From contig JAIQFC010000027.1 of assembly GCA_020073465.1 (NCBI GenBank), positions 1 through 64,000 on the forward strand: DNA of 64,000 nucleotides. The letters are read 5' to 3'. Positions 1 through 7,983 of this stretch are shown piece after piece. The notes beneath the pieces are model-generated. The model had not been told where the DNA came from, searched no databases, and saw only the letters and a program-made list of their open reading frames with translations. The position numbers and the translations under genes are program-made. Origin of the DNA: Terriglobia bacterium. GTDB taxonomy: Bacteria; Acidobacteriota; Terriglobia; Terriglobales; Acidobacteriaceae. The stretch's first letter is position 1. The number at the start of each line of letters is the position of its first letter.

Positions 1-98
1 AACTCTTGGCACAAGGCAGTGAACGGCTTCTCCTGCCGGCTCGCTGCCACGACAAACCGCACGCGTTGTTCTTGCACATCCATGGTCTTCCACGGCAT
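1..98 (-). mobile_element. IS481-type transposase, N-terminal fragment cut by window edge
   Basis: Read on the minus strand from an ATG at 96-98, the frame begins MPWKTMDVQEQRVRFV and runs open for 32 codons to the window edge. This matches the usual N-terminus of IS481-family transposases (helix-turn-helix first, DDE integrase core later). Only the start is present, so activity cannot be judged. The element extends to the left, outside the window. The family call rests on recognising the N-terminus, not on a search. Confidence 0.6.
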
Positions 99-104
99 GC
101 TGGC

Positions 105-143
105 TTACACTCCCGCGCTCGCTTCGCTCGCGCCGGAGTGTAA
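105..143. repeat. Hairpin upstream of the transposase
   Basis: Perfect 9-bp inverted arms, TTACACTCC (105-113) and GGAGTGTAA (135-143), flank a GC-rich loop. It lies in the leader of the transposase and resembles the other small palindromes scattered through the window. Confidence 0.6.
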
Positions 144-174
144 AGGATGTCCCGGGACGTTTTGTAAAGGATGT
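139..174. repeat. Duplicated 12-mer at the IS end
   Basis: TGTAAAGGATGT occurs at 139-150 and again at 163-174, separated by a CCCGGGACGT-containing spacer. Short repeated motifs just outside the transposase start are typical of IS termini, so the element boundary is probably near 175-180. The other end is outside the window and no target duplication can be checked. Confidence 0.5.
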
Positions 175-408
175 CATGAGACTGAACACAGAGGATGCAA
201 GGGTGGGACCGTCCCGCGCAAAGGCTGGTGAACCTGGAAGGTGGGAGCCCACTGGCGTTTCAGGCGGCGGTCGGCGAGTGGGCGGCGGTGGGAGTTAAGC
301 GGAGATCGGGTTGAGCGTTGAAACTGAGAGGCAGGCCTCCTATCGGGGATAGTGTGGAGTTCGGGGAAAGCGTTTCGTGGGGACGGAGCAATTTTGGGGG
401 ACGGGAAA

Positions 409-444
409 GCAGATTTCCTCGCGGCTGCGCCGTTCGGAATGACA
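409..444. repeat. Dispersed palindromic repeat (GGAATGAC class)
   Basis: The stretch ends in GTTCGGAATGACA and contains a GCGGCTGCGCCG palindromic core. Related ends (CGGGATGAC, AGGATGACA, AGCATGACA) occur near 6988, 60970, 62040 and 62900. It lies between the IS remnant and the murA stop. The rest of 181-453 shows no gene. Confidence 0.5.
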
Positions 445-453
445 ACGGTAGGA

Positions 454-1755
454 CTAGGCTCTGGCGGGGGCGGCTGCTTTCTTGGGGAACATTTCGCCGA
501 TGCGGCGGATTTGGGCTCCGACGCCGCGCAACTTCTCTTCTATGTGTTCGTAGCCCCGATCAATGTGGTAGACGCGGTCGATGATCGTCTCACCATCGGC
601 GACGAGCGCGGCCAGCACCAGCGAGGCCGAGGCGCGCAGGTCGGAGGCAAGCACGGCGGCGGCGCTGAGCGGAGTCTTGCCGCGAACCACGGCGCGGCGT
701 CCTTCAATCTTGATGTTGGCGCCCATACGGACCAGTTCCTGGGCGTGCATGAAGCGGTTCTCGAAAATGTTTTCGGTGATGATCGAGGTGCCTTCGGCTT
801 GCGTGGCCAGGGCCATGAATTGCGCCTGCATGTCGGTGGGGAAGCCGGGGTACTCTTCGGTGGTGATATCGGACGCAGTAAACGGGTTGTCGCCCATGAC
901 GCGGACGGAGTCGGCGCTCGACTTGGTTTTGACGCCAACTTCGTGAAGCTTGCTGAGGAGCGCGCCGAGGTGAGAGGGATCGCATCCGGCGACGTTGAGG
1001 TCACCTCCGGTCATGGCGGCGGCGATGATGAAGGTTCCGGCCTCGATGCGGTCGGGGATGATGCGGTGCTTCGCGCCTTTCAGTTGGCTCACGCCCTTGA
1101 CGCGGATGGTGGGCGTGCCGGCGCCGTGGATGTGCGCTCCCATCTTATTCAGAAGGTCGGCTAAGTCCGCGACTTCGGGCTCGCGGGCGCAGTTCTGCAG
1201 GATGGTCTCACCTTCCGCCAACGTCGCGGCCATGAGCAAGTCTTCGGTGCCGGTGACGGTGATCTTGTCGAAAACGATTTCGGCGCCTTTAAGGCGGTCG
1301 GCAGCGGCTTCGATGTAGCCGTGGTCTTGTGTGATCTTCGCGCCGAGTTGTTCAAGTCCCTTGATGTGGAGGTCGATGGGGCGGGCTCCGATGGCGCAGC
1401 CGCCGGGGAGCGAGACGCGGGCGCGGCCGCAACGGGCGACCAGCGGGCCGAGAACCAGCGTGGACGCGCGCATGGTCTTCACGAGTTCGTAGGAGGCTTC
1501 CGGCGCGGCGAGCGTTTTGCAGTGGAGCGTAGTGCGGTGCTGGGCGCGTCCGTAGCCGAGTTCGACATCGGCTCCCATGGCGGCGAGCAGATTGCGCGTG
1601 GTCTGGATGTCGCGCACTTGTGGAATGTTTTCGAGGATGACGGGCTCGTCGGTCAGCAGGGCCGCGGCCATGCAGGGAAGGGCCGCGTTTTTTGCGCCGC
1701 TGACGCGGACGGTGCCGAGCAAAGGGTCGCCGCCGCGGATAACGAATTTGTCCAT
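454..1755 (-). CDS. murA: UDP-N-acetylglucosamine 1-carboxyvinyltransferase
   Basis: MurA transfers enolpyruvate from PEP to UDP-GlcNAc, the first committed step of peptidoglycan synthesis in the cytoplasm. The 433-residue length is normal for the family. The N-terminus carries the conserved GAKNAALP segment (about 20-27), and the active-site loop LPGGCAIGARPID places the catalytic cysteine at about 120 (E. coli Cys115), so this is the fosfomycin-sensitive cysteine form. The C-terminus ends in a Lys/Ala tail. Its start is preceded by a TAAAAT -10 element at 1783-1788. It lies downstream of murQ on the same strand with a 155-nt gap, so it probably has its own promoter. The function is secure. 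Confidence 0.96.
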   Translation of the reverse strand: MDKFVIRGGDPLLGTVRVSGAKNAALPCMAAALLTDEPVILENIPQVRDIQTTRNLLAAMGADVELGYGRAQHRTTLHCKTLAAPEASYELVKTMRASTLVLGPLVARCGRARVSLPGGCAIGARPIDLHIKGLEQLGAKITQDHGYIEAAADRLKGAEIVFDKITVTGTEDLLMAATLAEGETILQNCAREPEVADLADLLNKMGAHIHGAGTPTIRVKGVSQLKGAKHRIIPDRIEAGTFIIAAAMTGGDLNVAGCDPSHLGALLSKLHEVGVKTKSSADSVRVMGDNPFTASDITTEEYPGFPTDMQAQFMALATQAEGTSIITENIFENRFMHAQELVRMGANIKIEGRRAVVRGKTPLSAAAVLASDLRASASLVLAALVADGETIIDRVYHIDRGYEHIEEKLRGVGAQIRRIGEMFPKKAAAPARA

Positions 1756-1782
1756 GGAGAGATGAGTCCTTACTGAAATTGT

Positions 1783-1788
1783 ATTTTA
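1783..1788 (-). promoter_or_regulatory. Putative -10 element of murA
   Basis: TAAAAT on the minus strand, 27 nt before the murA ATG, giving a leader of about 20 nt. No convincing -35 element is visible. Confidence 0.4.
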
Positions 1789-1870
1789 GCGGGGAATGGA
1801 GGCGGGGGTGGGTAATCGAGAGGGCACGGCCTGGTGGGGATAGGAAGAGCCTGTCGAGCTTCGCGCGACC

Positions 1871-1893
1871 GGACAGCCGAGGGGCGGCTGTCC
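1871..1893. repeat. Palindromic repeat, GGACAGCC class
   Basis: GGACAGCC (1871-1878) and GGCTGTCC (1886-1893) form a perfect 8-bp stem, followed by CCACATG. An almost identical copy lies at 62127-62148 and a related one at 22027-22044. It sits between murQ and murA, where it may terminate murQ transcription, although no T-tract follows. Confidence 0.7.
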
Positions 1894-1910
1894 CCACATG
1901 AGTCGTGGAT

Positions 1911-2846
1911 CTAGTTTGCCTTTGCCTGGGTTATGGCTTGGCGGACGTTGCCTCCGGACTTCTTCAGGGCGGCGGAGGCTTGGGCTCGGGTTACTTTGGC
2001 GGCCAGCATAACGAGCGCGACTGGGGCGCGATCGCCGGAGGATTCGAGAGCTCGGGTTGCGGTTTCGTGATCGGCTCCAGTGGCTTGCTCTAGGATCGAA
2101 ATGGCGCGCTGTTTGAGTTTTTCATTCTTCACCGAGAGATTGACCATGAGGTTCCCGTAGACGTAGCCGAGGCGGGTCATAGCTCCGGTCGAAATCATGT
2201 TAAGGACCATCTTGTGGGCGGTGCCGGCTTTCATGCGGGAGGAGCCGGTGAGAACTTCGGGGCCAACCTCGGTGACGATGGCGAAATGGGCGGCACGTTC
2301 GAGCGGGGAGTTGCGGTTGCAGGTGAGAGCGATGGTTTGAGCGCCGTGATGACGGGCGTATTCGATGGCGGCGACCGTGAAGGGGGTGCGTCCACTGGAG
2401 GCGATGCCGAGGACCACGTCATGGTTACCGGGCGTGCGCTTGGCCATCTCGGTGCGGGCGAGTTGGGTGTCGTCTTCACTGGCTTCGTGGGCGAAGGCGA
2501 GTGCTTTGGGGCCTCCGGCGATGAGGAACTGGACGGTGCGGGAACTGACGTTGAAGGTGGGAGGGCACTCGGCGGCGTCGAGGGCGGCGATGCGTCCGCT
2601 GGTGCCGGCGCCAACGTAGATGAGGCGGCCGCCTTGGCGGAGCGCGGCGGCGACGAGATCGATGGCGCGGGCAATTTGCGGGAGAACGCGGTTCACGGCG
2701 CGAGCGACGGTGGCGTCTTCGGCGTTGATGAGACGGGCGATCTCAAGGGAGGACTTGCGATCGAGGTCGGTGGCAGCAGGGTGAGGTTGTTCGGTGCGCA
2801 GGCGGCGGAGATCGCGGGTCTTCTTGTGTCCCTTATCTTTCAACAA
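1911..2846 (-). CDS. murQ: N-acetylmuramic acid 6-phosphate etherase
   Basis: MurQ cleaves the lactyl ether of MurNAc-6-phosphate to GlcNAc-6-phosphate and D-lactate, the key step in recycling muramic acid. The 311-residue protein has a sugar isomerase (SIS) fold with the phosphate-binding GAGTSGR motif (about 79-85) and the MurQ signature EVGPEVLTGSSRMKAGTA in the middle. The C-terminal helical part follows. It begins 9 nt after the stop of the upstream serine hydrolase on the same strand, so the two are probably one transcript. No MurK or MurP-type kinase is visible nearby to make its substrate. The gene call is secure. Confidence 0.95.
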   Translation of the reverse strand: MLKDKGHKKTRDLRRLRTEQPHPAATDLDRKSSLEIARLINAEDATVARAVNRVLPQIARAIDLVAAALRQGGRLIYVGAGTSGRIAALDAAECPPTFNVSSRTVQFLIAGGPKALAFAHEASEDDTQLARTEMAKRTPGNHDVVLGIASSGRTPFTVAAIEYARHHGAQTIALTCNRNSPLERAAHFAIVTEVGPEVLTGSSRMKAGTAHKMVLNMISTGAMTRLGYVYGNLMVNLSVKNEKLKQRAISILEQATGADHETATRALESSGDRAPVALVMLAAKVTRAQASAALKKSGGNVRQAITQAKAN

Positions 2847-2855
2847 TGAGTCCTT

Positions 2856-4355
2856 TCAGAATCCCTTGTCGAGACCTTCGACGATTGCGTCGTGGAACTT
2901 AGGCCTTATCTGCTTCACGGCCTGGTTCGAACAGTCGGGCCAGGTGCGGTTCGTTAGTAAGGTTATCGAAAGGTGGCGGGTGGGGTCGATCCATAGTGAG
3001 GTTCCGGTGTAGCCGAGGTGTCCGTACGAGTTGGGGCTGAAGTGTTTGCCGGACTGCGAGGGGGCAGAGGGCGTGTCCCATCCGAGAGCGTGAGATGTGC
3101 CTTGGGGCGCGGCTTCGCGGCGGGTAAAGAGGGAGACGGTTTCGGGGCGGAGGAAGGGAGTTGTCGTTCGCTGGCTGTTGCTCCGCACCCGTTGCGATTC
3201 CGGCATTTCGCGGGCGAGGGCGCCCGCGCCACATTGGAGCATGGCGTGGGCGAATTTCGCGATGTCTTCGGCGGTGGAGAACAGGCCGGCGTGTCCCGCG
3301 ACGCCACCGAGGACGGAGGCATTTTCGTCCTGGACCTCGCCTTGGATGATGTGGTGGCGGAAGGTGCTCGGGCGGTTCACGCTCGGCGGTTCCGGTGACT
3401 TCGGCTTTTCGCGGGCGGGGGCCCCCTCGGCTGCCGCTCGGGGCAGGTCCGCGCTACACTCTCGGTCCCGTTCGTCGGCGGTGGGCGGAATTTTGGAACG
3501 CAGGTCGGGCGACGGATTGAACGTGGTGTTGGTCATGCCGAGGGGGCCGAAGATCTCGCGCTGGCAAAACGCGTCGAGAGACTCGCCGGCCAGTCGCTCC
3601 AGGGCGACGCCGAGGAGGATGAAACCGATGTCGCTGTATTCGGCACGGGAGCCTGGATCAGCGGTGAGAGGGACGGCGTAAGCGGCGTGGAGTAGTTCGT
3701 CGTGGTCGTGAGCCTTCAGGAACAGCTTCTCGTAGGCGGGGAGGCCGGACGAGTGGGCCAGCAGCATGCGGATGGTCACGTCGCGGCGGCGGGGGTCTTT
3801 CTTTTCCGTCGGAGTGGACAGGAACTCGGGGATGATCGCGGCCGCCGGAACGTCAAGATCGAGCAGGCCGCGCTCGTAGAGGAGCATAGCCGTGGTCGTG
3901 GTCGCGACGACTTTGGTGAGGGAGGCGAGGTCGAAGATCGTGGCGGGGGTGACGGAAAAGCCCCACTTCTCGCGCACAGAACGCGCGAGAAATGGGGCAC
4001 CCGGACCCGTATCCGCACCCGTGCCTGCCTGGACGGGAAAATCCTCGCCCAAGCGAAGCTTGGACGGGGCACCCTCGGGTGTATCTTTGTCATCAGCTTT
4101 GTCATTGGGGTAAACGAAATCACCGAAGGCCTGGAGCGCGACGAGGCGGCCTTGGTGAGTTACGGCGATTGACGCGGCGGGGAAGGCGCGCTGCGCGATG
4201 GCGTCGCGGAGGATGGTGAAAGCCGCGGAAAAAATTTCGTCCTGGGGACCGAAGGCGGGAAGCAGCGGCGGCGAAGGGATACCGAGACTCTTTGCGTTCA
4301 CGTTGTCCGCTCCCGCCTCATCGAGGAATACATAATATGTCACAGAATATGGCAC
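2856..4355 (-). CDS. Serine hydrolase of the beta-lactamase/AmpC-like family, with in-frame repeat insertions
   Basis: The protein is about 500 residues, somewhat long for this family. The SLTK nucleophile/lysine pair (SxxK) lies within DLASLTKVV at about residues 145-153, followed by a YSD triad motif and the C-terminal GHLGYTGTS box. These place it with beta-lactamase-like penicilloyl hydrolases such as the B. subtilis AmlB/YbbE protein encoded beside murQ. Three low-complexity segments coincide with palindromic DNA repeats (3181-3240, 3411-3455, 3961-4080). Two GTG starts are possible, at 4364 and 4355. I chose 4355 because AAGGGG lies 9 nt upstream of it. No clear signal peptide is seen. 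The substrate is unproven; the neighbours suggest muropeptides or cell-wall fragments. Confidence 0.85.
   Translation of the reverse strand: MPYSVTYYVFLDEAGADNVNAKSLGIPSPPLLPAFGPQDEIFSAAFTILRDAIAQRAFPAASIAVTHQGRLVALQAFGDFVYPNDKADDKDTPEGAPSKLRLGEDFPVQAGTGADTGPGAPFLARSVREKWGFSVTPATIFDLASLTKVVATTTTAMLLYERGLLDLDVPAAAIIPEFLSTPTEKKDPRRRDVTIRMLLAHSSGLPAYEKLFLKAHDHDELLHAAYAVPLTADPGSRAEYSDIGFILLGVALERLAGESLDAFCQREIFGPLGMTNTTFNPSPDLRSKIPPTADERDRECSADLPRAAAEGAPAREKPKSPEPPSVNRPSTFRHHIIQGEVQDENASVLGGVAGHAGLFSTAEDIAKFAHAMLQCGAGALAREMPESQRVRSNSQRTTTPFLRPETVSLFTRREAAPQGTSHALGWDTPSAPSQSGKHFSPNSYGHLGYTGTSLWIDPTRHLSITLLTNRTWPDCSNQAVKQIRPKFHDAIVEGLDKGF
3181..3240. repeat. Palindromic repeat inside the serine hydrolase gene
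   Basis: GCGGGCG (3210-3216) pairs with CGCCCGC (3221-3227), flanked by the CCACAT ending seen in other repeats. In the gene frame it encodes a CGAGALAREMPESQR-type segment that looks foreign to the fold. Confidence 0.5.
3411..3455. repeat. Second palindromic repeat inside the serine hydrolase gene
   Basis: GCGGGCGGGGGCC followed by CCTCGGCTGCCGCTCGGGGC resembles the intergenic repeat at 60930-60953 (CCTTCGGCTCCGCTCAGGGC). In frame it encodes LPRAAAEGAPARE. Confidence 0.5.
3961..3997. repeat. Palindromic repeat with AGAAC loop inside the serine hydrolase gene
   Basis: The arms are CCCCACTTCTCGCGC (3961-3975) and GCGCGAGAAATGGGG (3983-3997), 15 bp with one mismatch. The loop contains AGAAC. 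Related copies lie at 4459-4487 and 60885-60909. In frame it encodes the APFLARSVREKW segment just before the SxxK motif. Confidence 0.75.
4041..4080. repeat. CCAAGC/GCTTGG repeat inside the serine hydrolase gene
   Basis: CCAAGC and GCTTGG form a short stem (4049-4062) followed by ACGGGGCACCCTCGGG. The same block occurs between pdxS and pdxT at 48966-49002. In frame it encodes TPEGAPSKLRLGEDF. Confidence 0.7.
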
Positions 4356-4441
4356 AGACGGCACCCCCTTACTTGAGTTTCTTGAGTCTTAGAGCCAGCG
4401 TTGTGTAAAGTCAGGACATCCTTCCTTTCAACTTCAATTCG

Positions 4442-6907
4442 GTGGTTGGAAAACTCCTCACTTCTGCGCCAAGAACGCGCAGAAATGGGGCACCCAGGTG
4501 CATTCTCTGCGCGGCTGTGATTCTGATCTGTGTTTCTGTGGGCGCTGCTGACGGGGTCCAGTTGGCCGGGAAGCCGGGGGCGGATGTCCCCACTTCTGCT
4601 GTGGGCAGCGCTGCAACTGTCCATCTCCCGGCGGTGGATACGGTCATTCAGCAGGCGATTGCTGATGGAAGCATTCCCGGGGCGGTGCTGGTGGTGGGGC
4701 ACAACGGGCAGGTGATCTATCGCAAGGCCTATGGGAACCGGGCGCTGGAGCCGCGGCGCGAACTGATGACGCTCGATACGGTGTTTGATCTGGCATCACT
4801 GACCAAGGTGGTGGGCACCACGACTGCGGTCATGCAGCTGGTGGAGCGGGGGAAGGTGCGGCTGAATGACCAGGTGGCGAAGTATTTGCCGGAATTTGCG
4901 CAGAATGGCAAGGATGACATCACGGTGCGGCAGTTGTTGACGCACTATTCCGGGCTGGCGCCGGATCTCGATCTGAAGACACCGTGGGAGAGCAAGGAAA
5001 CGGCGTTTCGCATGATGTTTGCGGAGGCGCCGGACGAGCCCCCGGGCTCGCAGTTCACGTACAGTGACATCAATTTTATTGCGTTGGGAGCAGTGGTAGA
5101 ACGCGTTTCGGGGGAGACGCTTGACCAGTATTGCGCGCGGCATATTTTTCTGCCGTTAAGGATGACACGGACACGGTTTGTGCCTCCGGTAGCGTGGCGG
5201 GCGAAGATTGCTCCGACGCAGTATGACGAGAATGAGCACATGCTGCGGGGAGTCGTGCATGATCCGACGGCGCGGCGGATGGGCGGAGTGGCTGGGCATG
5301 CGGGGTTGTTCTCGACTGGGGACGACCTGGCGAAACTTGCACAGGCTTTGCTGAATGGGGGCAAGGGGATTCTTTCGCCGCTGTCGGTGGAGAAGATGAC
5401 GCGGCCGGAGCAGCCTCCGGCGGCTCCGGTGCTGCGCGGGTTTGGGTGGGACATTGATTCGCCGTTTTCTTCGAATCGCGGCGACTTCTTGCCGGTAGGC
5501 TCTTACGGACACACGGGGTTCACAGGGACTTCGATGTGGCTCGATCCGACAACGCAGACCTACATCATCCTGCTGACGAATGCAGTGCATCCGCGGGGGA
5601 AGGGGAATGCAATCGGGCTGCGATCGAAGGTCGCAACGGCGGTGGCCGCGTCGTTGCCTTTGACTGCGAGCGAGCAAGAGGCGCTGCGCTGGTCGAGTAT
5701 TACGGGCTACAACGAAGCGCAGAGCGCGGCGCGGCGGGTGTCGGCGAGGAATGGAAGTGTGAAGACCGGGCTCGACGTGCTGGAAGAGCATAACTTCGAT
5801 GTGCTGAAGGTGCCGGAGGGGAAGAAACGAGTCGGGCTGGTGACGAACCAGACTGGGCTTGACGGACAGGGGCGGCGGACGATCGATGTGCTGGCGCAGG
5901 CTCCGGGAGTGTCGCTGGAGGCGATTTTCAGTCCGGAGCACGGGGTGACGGGCACTCTCGACACGACCGATATCAACAATTCCAAGGATGCGGCGACGGG
6001 GATTCCAGTGTACAGCGTGTATGGGGCAAGCGACGCAGCCCGGCGTCCGCCGGCGGATGTGATGAAGCGTCTGGATGCAGTCGTGTTTGATATTCAGGAT
6101 GCAGGGGCGCGGTTTTATACGTACGAGACGACGCTGGGATATTTTCTGGAGGCAGCGGCCGCCGCTTCGGTCGAGGTGATTGTGCTGGACCGTCCGAATC
6201 CGGTTACGGGGTCGTTTGTGCAGGGTCCGGTATCGGATGCGGAGCGGGAGAGTTTCACCAACTACTGGACGGTCCCGGTGCGGCACGGGATGACGATGGG
6301 TGAGTTGGCGAAGATGTTCAACGCCGAGCGGAAGATCAACGCGAAACTGACTGTCGTGCCGATGGAGGGGTGGCAGCGCGGGGACTGGTTTGATTCGACG
6401 GGGCTGGGGTGGGTGAATCCGTCGCCGAATTTGCGGAGTGTGACCGAGGCGGCGCTGTATCCGGGAGTGGCGCTGATCGAGGGGACGAATGTTTCGGTGG
6501 GGCGCGGGACTGACACGCCGTTTGAGTTGGTGGGCGCGCCGTGGGTCAAGAGCAGGGAATTGGCGTCTTACTTGAATGGGCGCGGGATTACAGGGGTGCG
6601 ATTTGTGCCGGTGAGCTTCACTCCCACGGCCTCCGTGTACAGCGGACAGAAGTGCGACGGGGTGAATATTATCTTGACGGATCGGAATGGGCTGGACGCG
6701 CCGGAGTTGGGGATTGAGCTGGCATCGGCTCTGAGGAAGTTGTACACGTCGGACTTCAAGATCGAGCGGATGGCGGAACTGCTGGCGAATCAGAGCGCGT
6801 ATGACGCGCTGGTGGCAGGTCAGGATTCGCGGCGGATTGCGCAGGGCTGGCAGGAGGAGTTGGAGAAGTTCGGAGCAGTGCGGCAGAAATATCTGATCTA
6901 CAAGTAA
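4442..6907 (+). CDS. Fusion of serine hydrolase and NamZ-type exo-beta-N-acetylmuramidase (DUF1343/GH171)
   Basis: This 821-residue protein joins two enzymes. An N-terminal hydrophobic segment (about 19-35) suggests export. Residues about 62-400 are a beta-lactamase-like serine hydrolase with SLTK at 119-122, YSD at 207-209 and GHTGFTGTS near 356. Residues about 443-821 match DUF1343, the NamZ exo-muramidase family that trims MurNAc from peptidoglycan ends; the FSPEHG motif is at about 496-501. The start is a GTG. In B. subtilis NamZ (YbbC) and a serine hydrolase (YbbE) are separate genes beside murQ; here they are fused and divergent from the serine hydrolase-murQ pair, 77-86 nt away depending on that gene's start. 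Two palindromic repeats lie in the N-terminal coding region, so residues 5-20 and 43-54 are probably repeat-derived. Confidence 0.88.
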   Translation: MVGKLLTSAPRTRRNGAPRCILCAAVILICVSVGAADGVQLAGKPGADVPTSAVGSAATVHLPAVDTVIQQAIADGSIPGAVLVVGHNGQVIYRKAYGNRALEPRRELMTLDTVFDLASLTKVVGTTTAVMQLVERGKVRLNDQVAKYLPEFAQNGKDDITVRQLLTHYSGLAPDLDLKTPWESKETAFRMMFAEAPDEPPGSQFTYSDINFIALGAVVERVSGETLDQYCARHIFLPLRMTRTRFVPPVAWRAKIAPTQYDENEHMLRGVVHDPTARRMGGVAGHAGLFSTGDDLAKLAQALLNGGKGILSPLSVEKMTRPEQPPAAPVLRGFGWDIDSPFSSNRGDFLPVGSYGHTGFTGTSMWLDPTTQTYIILLTNAVHPRGKGNAIGLRSKVATAVAASLPLTASEQEALRWSSITGYNEAQSAARRVSARNGSVKTGLDVLEEHNFDVLKVPEGKKRVGLVTNQTGLDGQGRRTIDVLAQAPGVSLEAIFSPEHGVTGTLDTTDINNSKDAATGIPVYSVYGASDAARRPPADVMKRLDAVVFDIQDAGARFYTYETTLGYFLEAAAAASVEVIVLDRPNPVTGSFVQGPVSDAERESFTNYWTVPVRHGMTMGELAKMFNAERKINAKLTVVPMEGWQRGDWFDSTGLGWVNPSPNLRSVTEAALYPGVALIEGTNVSVGRGTDTPFELVGAPWVKSRELASYLNGRGITGVRFVPVSFTPTASVYSGQKCDGVNIILTDRNGLDAPELGIELASALRKLYTSDFKIERMAELLANQSAYDALVAGQDSRRIAQGWQEELEKFGAVRQKYLIYK
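4459..4487. repeat. Palindromic repeat at the start of the NamZ-fusion gene
   Basis: TTCTGCGC (4462-4469) and GCGCAGAA (4477-4484) form a stem around a loop containing AAGAAC, then ATGGGGCACCC, as in the copy at 3961-3997. It lies within the first 20 codons and reshapes the n-region of the export signal. Confidence 0.7.
4575..4600. repeat. Possible decayed GGACAGCC-class repeat in coding DNA
   Basis: CCGGGGGCGGATGTCCCCAC resembles the right half of the repeats at 1871 and 62127. It encodes GKPGADVPTS in the linker between signal segment and first catalytic domain. Confidence 0.4.
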
Positions 6908-6987
6908 CGGCGGATACCCTGGCGGCGGGCGACTGTTTAAGCCCTTAGTACGTCGTTTCACACCTGCTGAAGATTCCCAAACAAGAA

Positions 6988-7033
6988 TGTCATCCCGACG
7001 TGAGCGACGGCTTTCACCGCGTTCGGGACGACA
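6988..7033. repeat. Palindromic repeat (CGGGAYGAC class)
   Basis: TGTCATCCCGA (6988-6998) and TCGGGACGACA (7023-7033) form 11-bp arms with one mismatch. It lies in the gap after the NamZ-fusion gene. A second small inverted repeat, CGTGAG (7042-7047) with CTCACG (7064-7069), follows. Confidence 0.65.
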
Positions 7034-7188
7034 TCACTCAGCGTGAGTCTGCGGACCGCAATTCTCACGCGTCCAGCGGATAACTCCGGGTGGGAGTTGG
7101 CGCATCTTAGCCGCTAGTGGCGCGGAACTCTGGGACGGATTACGATTATTCTGCACGAGCAGGCTGCTATTGCCTGGGGAGGTATGTG

Positions 7189-7956
7189 ATGCGCGGAGCT
7201 TGGACACTAGTGCTGGTATCGGGGATGGCGTTGGGGCAGGCGGCGGAGCCTGCGAAGCCGGCTGAGGCTCCGGCTCAACCGGCTGGTTCGGCGCAGGCGA
7301 CCGAGTTGAGTTCTTCTCCGGCTGGGGCGACGGTGGTTGAGGAGCAGGATCCTAATAGGGTTGTGATTCCGGCGGGGTCAAAGATTCCGTTGTCGCTGAA
7401 GCAGGCCATCTCTACCAAGAATGCGCGCGAGGGCGATGCTGTCTACGCGGAGACGGCGTTTCCGTTTGTGATCAACGAGCGGGTGGTGGTGCCGGCGGGG
7501 ACTTATATCCAGGGCAAGATTTCGCATGTCGAGCGCGGCGGGCGGGTGAAGGGGCGGGCGGAAATTCTGATGCACTTCACGTCGATGATCTATCCGAGCG
7601 GATACACCGTCATGCTGCCGGGATCGGTGGAGAACATGCCGGGTTCGGACAAAACATCGGTGAAGGATACGGAAGGGACGATCCGCCAGGATAAGGATAC
7701 CGGCAAGAAGATTGAAGAAGCGGCCAAGGGTGGCGTGTATGGTGGCTCGGGCGGCGCACTTGCGGGCGGGCTGGCGGGCGGACTGAACGGGGCGCGCATT
7801 GGGGCGGGAGCAGGGGCGGCGGCGGGGATCGCGTGGGCTCTGCTGAAGCGCGGCAGCGACGTGAAGCTGGATGTGGGGACGTCGATCGAGATGGAGATTC
7901 AGCGCCCGATCACGGTGGACGCGAGCCGGATTCAGGTGGCGCGGGTCGCGCAGTAG
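7189..7956 (+). CDS. Secreted protein with TrbI/VirB10-like fold segment and glycine-zipper tail, function unknown
   Basis: I chose the ATG at 7189 because GGGGAGG lies 6 nt upstream and a signal peptide then begins the protein (MRGAWTLVLVSGMALGQA). A Pro/Ala-rich linker follows, then a beta-rich domain of about 90 residues containing VIPAGSKIPL and VVVPAGTYIQGKI. This pattern resembles TrbI/VirB10-type C-terminal domains, where beta-barrel strands carry such motifs. A glycine-zipper stretch (about 175-215) rich in GGxxGG and GAGAG may insert in or pack at a membrane. DUF983 follows 27 nt downstream, so the two may be cotranscribed. No function can be assigned. Confidence 0.75.
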   Translation: MRGAWTLVLVSGMALGQAAEPAKPAEAPAQPAGSAQATELSSSPAGATVVEEQDPNRVVIPAGSKIPLSLKQAISTKNAREGDAVYAETAFPFVINERVVVPAGTYIQGKISHVERGGRVKGRAEILMHFTSMIYPSGYTVMLPGSVENMPGSDKTSVKDTEGTIRQDKDTGKKIEEAAKGGVYGGSGGALAGGLAGGLNGARIGAGAGAAAGIAWALLKRGSDVKLDVGTSIEMEIQRPITVDASRIQVARVAQ

Positions 7957-7983
7957 GAACAACCAACAGCCTCAGATCGATCC

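Noticed and set aside
260..445. 61-residue minus-strand frame starting MSFRTAQPRG
   Set aside because: Typical translation of a dispersed GGAATGAC repeat.
352..1164. Long plus-strand frame opposite murA
   Set aside because: It mirrors the third-position GC bias of murA and has no recognisable domain.
2925..2945. GGTTCGA-type bases suggesting a tRNA
   Set aside because: No cloverleaf can be formed, and the bases lie inside the serine hydrolase gene.
5156..6961. 601-residue minus-strand frame opposite the NamZ fusion
   Set aside because: Arg/His/Pro-rich shadow of the real gene, with no domain.
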